DNA of 64,000 bases, from contig JADDOH010000137.1 in NCBI GenBank assembly GCA_016648135.1, forward strand, positions 1 to 64,000. The letters are read 5' to 3'. The notes beneath the pieces are model-generated. The model saw only the letters and a program-made list of their open reading frames with translations. It was not told the origin of the DNA and did no database searches. Origin of the DNA: Agrypnia vestita (taxonomy: Eukaryota > Arthropoda > Insecta > Trichoptera > Phryganeidae). Positions 56,141 to 64,000 of the stretch are shown here, piece after piece (within the stretch, counting starts at the first letter, position 1; every line of letters starts with the position of its first letter). Position numbers and translations under genes: made by a program.

Positions 56141-56148
56141 TTTCTGGA

Positions 56149-56190
56149 CATCGTTTCGGATCGCATTGCAGGATCCATCATCAGGTTTGA
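56149..56190 (-). ncRNA. hammerhead-like motif, intact core
   Basis: Minus strand: CTGATGA (56184-56178), T, helix II GGATC/GATCC with CTGCAATGC loop, GAAAC (56157-56153), GAT, GTC. Both catalytic blocks are intact and a GUC triplet follows. The flanks do not pair well as helix I. The frame 56017-56361 crosses it and is not a gene. Confidence 0.5.
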
Positions 56191-57500
56191 TACGTTAATG
56201 GTGAAGTTAAGTACTGGAATGCAATACTGTGTCGTAGTGTGTCTGTATCTGATGGCAGAATCTAATCTAAAAATGATATAGAAATACCTCAAACCAATGT
56301 TAATACAACGAAATATTTCCCCATGTGACAAATAGCACTCGAGGCTAGAAAGCTGTTCCAATAATTAATGAATTAGTTCGATGTCCACAACTCTGATCCC
56401 GAAAGTTTCCGAATTACTTATCCGGGAATCATAAACACTAACCGTGCCGGGATCCCGGAATTCTGGTCCGATGTACCACCTATTTGTGTGAAATGTAATT
56501 TATGCGAACATTGCGTTGTGCATTTTAAATGCTTTTTATACAAAATTAAAAATAATTACGTTGCAACAGGAGCGGGCAGTGAGAACATTAATTAATTATA
56601 TATTATTAATAATATATTTTGAAAAAAATCTAATTAGAAAATTTCGTACTAAGACTGTTATTATCATATTATTCAAAATTTTATGTTCTGTCACATTAAT
56701 ATTCAACGTTTTTTCCAAAATCTGTATCCGTGTAAAAGTCATGCTTCAATGTACTCGCTGCTTGTACATATCGGCCATTTCCACGCAAACTTGGACAACT
56801 ACCAAAAATGCATTTTCAACTTCAACAGAAAATAATAACCTTTCTCCGCAATACAAAATATCAAAAAATGTTTCTACTTTTTGCAAAGAAAAAAACTAAC
56901 GTAAAAAATACGCTCATTTCGAATCTAAAGCCAACTTCAAATAGCTCTCCTGTAAAATTGCTTTTTTGTAGATGTTTTAGTGTAGGTAGGAAACGTCGAT
57001 ATGTTAGCTTAGTAAAGTTAGATTTATGATACGGCTTAGATATTTTGTTACTGAATTAACCACTTACTAAATTAATACAATCATTATTAGTCAATAAAAT
57101 CCATGAAAATATGTAAACAAAAAGACAAAACGTTAGTTATGTTAATATATAACCACTTACAGAAAATGATTATACATTTTGTTAAAATGCCTTACCACAA
57201 AGTAAATGCTTTAAATATTTTTAAAAAAAAATGTCCTTTATTAATTTGATTGTAGAAAATTTGTTTAAAGAAGATCGATGAAACTAAATATACTGAACGG
57301 AGAACAAGTTTGTTTTAACAACGAAGAATTATTATACAATGCAATACTAAGCAATTTCAAATACGGACACAAATTGGAACGGGTAAGGACCTGTAGTAGT
57401 TAATAGAAAAAGTTTTGGACGTAGTAAGAGAATGTTGTAATGCAAAAAAAGTTTTTTCCCATTAACATAATTCTTTTTTTATATAAAATATTTCACCCCT
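56191..57500. other. no gene recognised
   Basis: AT-rich. The plus frame 56516-56899 (127 codons, lysine/isoleucine/phenylalanine-rich) and 56808-57029 have no family signature and look like chance. Confidence 0.35.
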
Positions 57501-57589
57501 GCACTTGTATTGCGAGTAAAACGAAATAAAATAAATATTTTTGTACATAAAAGAAAACACTGTTTAAAATCACTATTTACTGACCAATC

Positions 57590-57630
57590 AACATGTCGGT
57601 GCCAAAGGTCCATTCGTCAGGATAAAAAGT
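57590..57630 (-). ncRNA. hammerhead-like motif, degraded
   Basis: Minus strand: TATC, CTGACGA, ATGGACCTTTGGCACC, GACA, TGTTGAT. Same family as 1708 (both have ATGGACCTTTG). The GAAA block is lost. Confidence 0.4.
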
Positions 57631-57763
57631 ATAGTATAATAGTAAGAAAAATATTATCCGTTCGACGAATATTTTTTCTTCTGTGTGAAGGCTTGAACTT
57701 TGTGGTGACATTATTGTTAAATTTAACCACAAATCACTTCACCACTTTCCACACAAAACAAAC

Positions 57764-57892
57764 TTTCACCACTTTATTAGATTAAACATCTACATGTTTC
57801 GAGAACAATGTTCTCCGCTTCACCAACAATCCTGAAGAAGAGAACATTGTTCTCGAAACATGTAGATTGTTTAATCTAATAAAGTGGTGAAA
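57764..57892. repeat. near-perfect 52-bp palindrome
   Basis: Left arm 57764-57815 and right arm 57840-57892 are reverse complements apart from one inserted base, around a 24-base centre. The arms include TCGAGAACAATGTTCTC/GAGAACATTGTTCTCGA. Formed by two inverted repeat ends. Confidence 0.9.
57825..57871 (+). ncRNA. hammerhead-like ribozyme motif, most complete copy
   Basis: Helix I: AACAATC (57825-57831) with GATTGTT (57865-57871), seven perfect pairs. Core CTGAAGA (57832-57838), one extra A, helix II GAGAAC/GTTCTC with an ATT loop, GAAA (57855-57858). Then CATGTA, in which C and G could form a one-pair helix III and GTA (57862-57864) would be the GUH cleavage triplet. This meets the hammerhead layout CUGANGA - helix II - GAAA - mini helix III - GUH - helix I. 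The extra base before helix II is the main departure. Activity is untested. Confidence 0.6.
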
Positions 57893-60647
57893 ACAAAGTG
57901 ATTTGTGTTTTATTTTAATTAAAAATTTTATACATATATCAGAAAGTGTTATTCTGCTACTATTGAAGAATAAACTATTTATTATTCAGTTAACTTCGGG
58001 ACATGGACAATCATTCCAACTTTGAAATTACATTAATTATTTTATGTTTATTTTAGTCACAAATAAATCGATATTTTCATTTAAATTGCGTGTCTCTCTT
58101 TATATTTATAAATTCTTGCATAATTAATTTCTTAATTATGAGTAAAACGTTTTCTGAAACTACTCCACAAAATGTGTCAAATCAATTCATAGACCGACGT
58201 TTATAATTTTATTTAATGAAACTATTTTAAGTGGAGGGTTGCTGTAAGCTGTCCGCTTAGAGAAGCCCTTAGTTATTGTCTTTGAATAATGACCAAAAAA
58301 TGACCGTACTCGTTTCGGCCCTTATGTAATGAATAATCCATTAGTGTGTTTTATTATTATTACTAAACTAGACGATGCGATGGTCGGATGCAATTTAAGA
58401 ACCCTCAGGGGAATATAATATCGTACAAGAATAAAACGTCGAACGAATAAGGTCTAAACTATGCGGCTCCAAATCATCAGATATTTTGACTCGCCACAGG
58501 ACAAAAGGGTCCATTTACATTTGGTACAGCGACAAAAGGTCCACGCTACATTAGATCCGACGACACCACAAACAAAATTTTAGAATGGTTGCTTAATAGG
58601 CGAAAATATTACATACAATATTTTGCAAATTATAACAAAAAACGTATTACAGTATGTGCCTTCAACTCAGATATGTGTAAAAGATCATTTGTCTCTTTGT
58701 CTCATAGGGAGTGTTTGCGAAATATCATAATCAATACTTTCATCCCTTAATTTACTGTTTTTATAAGAATTTGCGAGAGTAGATATACATATTCAATGAT
58801 TTCGTCGCCATTATCAATTCGTTAATTTACTGAAAGTTCTTTCATAAAAAAAAACACATTTTGAAATATTGCGTGATTTCTATATGGTTATTAGATCTAA
58901 TGTCGCGTGGGCATTTTAATGAAACCATTTTGGCAATGCGCACAAGGCATGAGAAGACCATAAAAATTGGTCGTCCTAGGGAAGGAGTTAGATCTCTGTG
59001 GAAGTGGGTCTCTAGAGAAGTGGAAGGCGGCCAACCGGTGGACCCAAGTCAGGACTGCGATGCTCCTGGACAATGTAAGAAATGTCAAACATAAACCGAA
59101 GAAAAATAATGCGTACATAGTTTTTTTGTGTTTTAAAATGTATTATACAAACCCTGGCTAAATTACATCCGCCTTGCGGCCATTTTGCTAGGTTTCTTAT
59201 AAATTCATAAAAAAATATATAATTTTTTCGATGAAGAAAGCTACCCTTTGGTTTGTTATATTTGGGCCCGTAATGATAAAAGTCATTTTTCTTCCGATTA
59301 AGTTAAAATTCTTATCCAAAAATTATAGTAGGTATAAACATATTATGATAAACGACCAATATTATTGAACCAAAAATAACCTTTAGATATTGAAGGGAAC
59401 TAAACGTAGCAAAGGTAAAACAGATGAAGGCATTTTTAAAAAAAATCCTCTTATTGTCTTCAAAACATCTTATTTTCATACCAGATACCTACCTGCATTC
59501 GTTAGCATGACAAATTTAAATCAAAGTGTATTTAATGTACAGCTTTTATAAAATTAAATAATGTTTTTAATACTGTCACATAAACTCTTTTTTAAAACTT
59601 AAAACTTTTTTTTTTACAATTGACGCTAAAGCAATTAAAATATTTTAAAGCGTCAATAAACGATAATATAATTATTATCAAAACCATTAAAAATATACTA
59701 CTAGGTATTTTTTTATTATTTATTCAAATTGAAGCTTACAATGCATGAATATATGTATTCCTGTACACTGTATCAATTTTATTATTATTACCAATTAATG
59801 TAAATTAAAATACTAAAATCAGAAGTCAAGATTTCATCATATTTGTCGTCGCTAAATACTTTGAATCTTTTGCTTATTTACTGTAATTTTAAAATAGTTA
59901 TTGATCTCTCCTATTAAATATCTTGTGTAAAATAAATAAGACATAATCACTGACTGATAAAAATATGTCATTTGAAATAAAATTCGTCTTTATATTTCTT
60001 AATGACGTATTTATATAAAATGGAAAGATTTTGAAAATTAATTTACCGTAACTCTGCAAGCGCACACATGGGTGCCTACTTCTACCGCACCGAATACCGA
60101 GTAATGTCAGTTTGAGTAATGTTGACAATCAACATAGATAAAAAAAATGGTCGTCACAATATAAACAGAAACAGGTAAGCACCAAAACTATCAGGGAACT
60201 CTGTGATAAGAGACATGATTACACACCAAGCAGACCAGATAACAAACAAGACAAACAGGTGATTTAAATTTCATTTATAATAATTGTCTGGCCATTAATT
60301 ACACAACACAACAATTAGTTTTATTTTAATGATGTTTATTTAAATGTAATCTTTTTTAAAACAATAAGAGTAGCTTTGAATTGCATATTTTTTCATTTTG
60401 TTAAAATATCCTCACGGGAAGAACAGGTAAAAAGTGAACAAGTCTGAAGTTAGCAACGCGACCGCTGTCGTTACAATTCAACGAGTATTGTTTTAATAAC
60501 AAAGGAATGCTAACATTCATCTCCCATCGACGGTTAGATTTTAAAACAATGTCGGTGTGATAAACATAGTACCATGTTTTCGAAAGTTCAATTGTTAAGA
60601 ATAATCGATACTTCTCGATCGTTCGAAAGTCCAATAACAAAACTCAC
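57893..60647. other. no gene recognised (presumed intron)
   Basis: Tail of the repeat to about 57975 (CTACTATTGAAGAATAAAC), then AT-rich DNA. Plus frames at 58861-59161 overlap each other in two frames around GGTCGTCCTAGGGAAGGAG; a faint resemblance to LINE GRP...tails is too weak to call. Minus frames at 59898-60128 and 60401-60640 are unrecognised. Confidence 0.35.
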
Positions 60648-60711
60648 CTTTAATTAACACCAACAGAACGACAGCGCACCATACGGCATTCGCACCTGTC
60701 GCGCCAGACAT
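60648..60711 (-). CDS. first coding exon, signal-peptide-bearing protein (partial)
   Basis: Start codon at 60711 in good context (GGAAGATGTC, A at -3). It encodes MSGATGANAVWC then AVVLLVLIK, a short polar start and a nine-residue-plus hydrophobic core typical of a secretory signal peptide or signal anchor. The open frame runs on past 60648, but AAAG|GTGAGT at that point is a consensus 5' splice donor. I therefore end the exon after G60648 (64 coding bases, phase 1). The in-frame ORF upstream to 61095 is taken as untranslated: it is arginine/cysteine-rich without a domain, and the MSGATG start is the one followed by the hydrophobic core. The following exon should lie at lower coordinates or beyond the window; none was recognised. 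Family unknown. Confidence 0.6.
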
Positions 60712-61211
60712 CTTCCGTCCTTGTTTTCTGTGAACCGTCATTCTGGATCGCAGAACGACGCGAGAAATATTCGAAAAAACTTTATTAAAATCCCCGATTT
60801 GTCTTCCTGTTGAACGAACACACAATCCCGATCGATATTGTTTCAAAATATCCATCCAAATCGCAACAAATTCACTCAACACGACGCGGCGCCGAACTGT
60901 CAGAAAAGTTTTGCAACAGTTTCCAACGCGGACAAAGTTGGTCAACTGCACGTTTGACAATTGAAGTTTAGGCCATATTGCGCCAAAAGGCCGTGGGGAG
61001 CACGCTGAACTCGCAGTTTGTTTATGTTTGATACGTTTTTGTAAAACTTTTAAACACACAGGAATACGATCGAGCGCGCAACGTTCGCACGACACACCCA
61101 GCTCCCGCCAACCGACACCGTCGATGATTCTAAACGAATGAGAAGCCGAGAACCGTTCCTCCTCGCTAGTGAACGCCGGCGACGCTTAGCGCCGCCTAGC
61201 GGCCGCTCTCC
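60712..61211 (-). promoter_or_regulatory. CpG-rich promoter / 5'UTR region of the minus-strand gene
   Basis: An abrupt change from AT-rich DNA to CpG-rich sequence (plus strand GCCGGCGACGCTTAGCGCCG, CGACGCGGCGCCGAACTG) ends about 61211. It sits directly upstream of the signal-peptide exon on the minus strand. No TATA box is evident. The exact start site cannot be placed from sequence. Confidence 0.5.
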
Positions 61212-62192
61212 AAACTAGAAATAATTTGTAGAAAGGCTTTTTCCATATTCCGTACATTTCAATTTAATAATAATAATAGGTATACCTATGTATACTGAAC
61301 AAAATTTTTTTAACAATTTTTATTTTTTTATTGAATATTCACGAAAAGAATATTCATGTGGAAATTACATAACAATATATATTTATTTATTTGAATGAAT
61401 ATAAGTAACTTATTTATTTTATTTGATTTATATTCCCACTGAGTGACAAAAATGACTAATCGTTTAGTCAATTACGGATATCGGGTGTTTTCTCAATAAA
61501 ATAGTTTGCTCTATATTAACAATTATGTCTTGACCGCAATAATATAAATTCTTAGCTCCCTTATCAGTTTTTAATTTTGTTTGAAATATTTATTGATGTA
61601 AGAGGTTTCCTGTTGAAAAGGATTGCATCTTTTTACACATCGGTTTACATTTCCTTTCAACCTTTACCTTACTTGTAATGAATGAACTAAATGAATATAA
61701 TGCAACAGAATGAAGAAAAAAAATCTATTTCTTTAATTGCTCATCTTGGACAACCCGAAGAGATGGCGTTAAATACAGATGTAAATACTTCTACGACTTT
61801 TTTTTATCTTTGGTATGATGAGTAGCGCATCATAAACATAGCTAGCGTTAAAAAAATCACAACAAAAAATACGTACAACATAACCAAACAAATTGTAACA
61901 AAAAGTTGAAAACATTCGATGTGTAAAAAAACCTTAGGTAGGTAGGTCTAAATAAAAAGTGCTTCGTATCGTTTTTGCAAACTTTGAAATCTGTTGAAAT
62001 AAAGTTACGATGTTGCATTTTGCTTTCCCCGCCGCCCGCACGGAATGCCTCCCGCTGTTAGACGCGACGCGGTAATAGTCAAGTCAAAGAGAGTTCTGAA
62101 TCTTTTGTCAGGAAACCATGTAGCACGTCATATAGACGGCAGTGTCGTATCAATAAAGAAAGACTCACATTAATTAAGATAATTTATAGAAG
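61212..62192. other. upstream AT-rich DNA
   Basis: No frame or repeat I recognise. A small GC-richer patch sits at 62025-62070 (CGCCGCCCGCACGGAATGCC). Confidence 0.35.
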
Positions 62193-62370
62193 TCTCACAG
62201 AGACGAAGCTATTTATATGAGAAACGTGTATGGAAGTCTTATATACGATGGCCCAGGGCTTACAACCTGTATTTGCTGGCCTAAGTGATCAGTCTACGAA
62301 ATGCAACGTTCACCAATTCCATCGTAAGAGCATCCGCACATTACCAAAATTTTGAAAGTTGTATAAATGT
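62193..62370 (+). repeat. MITE (TCTCACAGAG family), 5' part
   Basis: TCTCACAGAGACGAAGCTAT, TTATATGAGAAACGTGTATG, GGGCTTACAACCTGTATTTG and TCACCAATTCCATCGTAAGA. The right terminus is not found. Confidence 0.65.
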
Positions 62371-63111
62371 TCCAAATCTGATAACCTTCTTTATATTTGA
62401 TGGGACTATGTTAGAAAAATCTGTAGTCCTTCTCATGAAAGGATTATCCTTCTCATGATTAAACATAGATTTCGCATTGATGCCTCTATATTTTCTACAC
62501 CGCAGTGGACGAATCCAGTAATTATGTTCTCAGAAAATACATATAAAAATATTGTTAACGATTAACATATTTATGTCTCAGGATTAATTTATTATTTTTC
62601 ACACTAACTTGTACCGGAGAATGGAAATATTTATGCTGCCCTCCTTAATGAATTTGAAAGAAGTGATGATAGTAATTAATGATTTTTAACATAACCTGAT
62701 GAGGATTAAATTGATGAAATAACCATCTACCAGCAATCTCGATGTTGCTATTAATGCGCTTTTACCTTAACCTGAAAATGCAATGCGGTGCGCGCTTTGG
62801 AACCAAAAGATCCATTTAAGGAAATGCTGAAATATATTCTTACTCAACCAGGATACAGACGTTAAACAACAAAACCATCTTCCATGTAGAATCTGCCGCA
62901 TTAAGAAGAAGACTCTTTCTATTGCTACATCATTTTTGTTACTAATACCAGGGTATATTTTGATTCCATCCTAATATGACATATTATACAAGCAACTCTT
63001 GTTATTAATATTATACTAAGACCCTTAACATACCGCATCATACATAATATTCATGGAAATTTGGAGAAAGTTACCGGTAAAAGTAAATATGGCTTGTGAA
63101 TTTTTTTTTAA
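62371..63111. other. no gene recognised
   Basis: AT-rich DNA. Confidence 0.35.
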
Positions 63112-63262
63112 AGTAGAGTTGCGAATACGGAATACGTCTCACATCAATATTATTGTCAAATTAAGCTAAACGCCTGTGCTATGAAAATAGGACTAACTTG
63201 CTGTTCTGAAGTGAGATTCGAACCCGCGACCTTTGGATCATGAGGCTAACCATAAGACCCAT
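63112..63262 (-). repeat. tRNA-derived SINE with internal deletion
   Basis: Minus strand: TCTTATGGTTAGCCTCATGA (the CTCTCGC stretch is deleted), GGTCGCGGGTTCGAATCTC, AGCAAGTTAGTCCTATTTTC, GTGAGACGTATTCCGTATTC. Confidence 0.75.
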
Positions 63263-63321
63263 ACGTTTGGAATCATACATTTTTCATGTCTCCGGAAGAG
63301 TTATGGTGATAGCAGATGTCT

Positions 63322-63450
63322 ATAAGCTGGTTGTATCAACTTGGTTACTAGTAATGTTTCGTTTTTGAACTATCGATTATTGCTTTTTCCACCAATTACA
63401 AAACCACAAACAAAAAATTACTATAATCCAAGTTGATACAACCGGCCCTA
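63322..63450. mobile_element. fold-back MITE (GGGCCGGTT ends), copy 2
   Basis: AGCTGGTTGTATCAACTTGG and CCAAGTTGATACAACCGGCC are inverted ends; same family as 52552-52697. It lies directly against the next Helitron-like element. The minus frame 63396-63605 spans both and is not a gene. Confidence 0.75.
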
Positions 63451-63625
63451 GCCTGTCTGTCCCAGTAACTTCGTAATTTCCAATTCGAGATGAGGCTTGA
63501 ACCCCGGGCCAGCAACCCACACCGGCCGCCTTTCCGTGAACCGCCAAAAAGATGATATAAATATATACTAGAGCTTAGCAAAGACGTAAACCAATGTCCC
63601 GTCATTTTTGGCAGGTTGTCGCTAG
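63451..63625 (+). mobile_element. small Helitron-like element, 5' truncated
   Basis: GTCTGTCCCAGTAACTTCGT head (start lost at the MITE junction), antisense tRNA-like B box (plus-strand GGCTTGAACCCCGG), hairpin CCGTCA/TGGCAGG, GTTGTCG, CTAG (63622-63625), T. Confidence 0.65.
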
Positions 63626-63665
63626 TTACAAATAAATAATAAATTCACAGAAAAACGTATGTGAA

Positions 63666-64000
63666 AAAGTAACACATAAAAAACAAGTTTTTATTATACT
63701 CCCTTTCTTTGTTAAATATAACAACAATTAAAGACGAATTAAAACATATAACATAACACTAAACTTACAGTAATTTAATATATTTCTAAAATGTCAGATG
63801 TTTTGAGCTTTGATAAGACACTTCATGCTGTGAAGATTAAATTCTAAAAACATTTGTCAGTCAATTTAGATTTTCGACATTCGTAGTGAAGTACCTATTA
63901 TGTATACCGACGTAATTCAAATTTAAAAATATTCCGCGACATTATCGGGCCGCCGTTGCTAATCAAACTTTTCTAATGATTTCAATTTAAAAAAACCAAT
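63666..64000. repeat. repeat family with CTCCCTTT inverted ends, copy 3 (cut by window end)
   Basis: Nearly identical to 2442-2765 over the visible length (ACTCCCTTTCTTTGTTAAAT, AATGTCAGATGTTTTGAGCT, CATTATCGGGCCGCCGT), much closer to copy 1 than copy 2 is. The right end lies beyond the window. Confidence 0.8.

Noticed and set aside
56516..56899. 127-codon plus ORF
   Set aside because: Composition is that of AT-rich chance frames (Ile/Lys/Phe/Asn rich), with no conserved motif and no splice or promoter support.
58861..59161. LINE GRP-type tail
   Set aside because: Only a short IGRPREGV resemblance in one frame; the remaining residues do not follow any LINE tail I know.
60595..61095. 166-residue protein as a single-exon gene
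   Set aside because: The upstream part has no domain and sits in a promoter-like block. A consensus donor interrupts the frame at 60648, and the internal MSGATG start followed by a hydrophobic leader is the better reading.

Overview
This is an AT-rich, repeat-packed stretch of an animal nuclear genome, most likely an insect. The reasons are an old mariner transposase, Penelope-like, LINE, Helitron and tRNA-SINE remnants of types common in insects, and short interstitial CCTAA/TTAGG runs. I cannot assign the order. There is no prokaryotic operon structure, no rRNA, no functional tRNA gene and no CRISPR array. Most open frames are chance frames or transposon fragments.

The only host-gene signal I trust is at 60648-61211 on the minus strand. 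A CpG-rich promoter/5'UTR-like block leads to a short first coding exon: a start codon in good context, a hydrophobic signal-peptide-like sequence, and a consensus donor AAG|GTGAGT. The protein would be secreted or membrane-bound and its identity cannot be read from 21 residues. I recognise no second exon, so positions 1-60647 may lie mostly within a very long first intron. CpG-rich single-copy-looking islands within it (about 12.4, 25.0, 30.3, 38.7, 46.1 and 55.2 kb) are the best places to look for unrecognised exons or enhancers.

Repeat layout. (1) A non-LTR retrotransposon at 48.8-51.1 kb (minus) keeps a recognisable reverse transcriptase; degraded LINE C-terminal pieces lie at 0.1, 0.9, 3.0, 6.3, 11.4, 24.8, 29.2, 29.9, 34.8, 40.5 and 42.6 kb. 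(2) A Penelope-like element lies at 8.0-8.6 kb: a GIY-YIG-region fragment plus an inverted duplication of an RT-thumb fragment. Around it and at about a dozen other places are repeat ends sharing a hammerhead-ribozyme-like layout (CTGANGA, a hairpin whose two arms vary together, GAAAC). The most complete is at 57825-57871. (3) Small Helitron-like elements (5' TC, 3' hairpin plus CTAG) occur at ten sites; one at 31763-32410 contains four tandem units of about 129 bp. (4) A tRNA-derived SINE family has seven copies or fragments. (5) Several fold-back/MITE families are present, plus one half mariner transposase at 14.06-14.72 kb.

The main candidate for something under-described is the dispersed set of hammerhead-like motifs with compensatory changes in helix II. 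A second is the Helitron-like family that carries a tRNA-like module in antisense.
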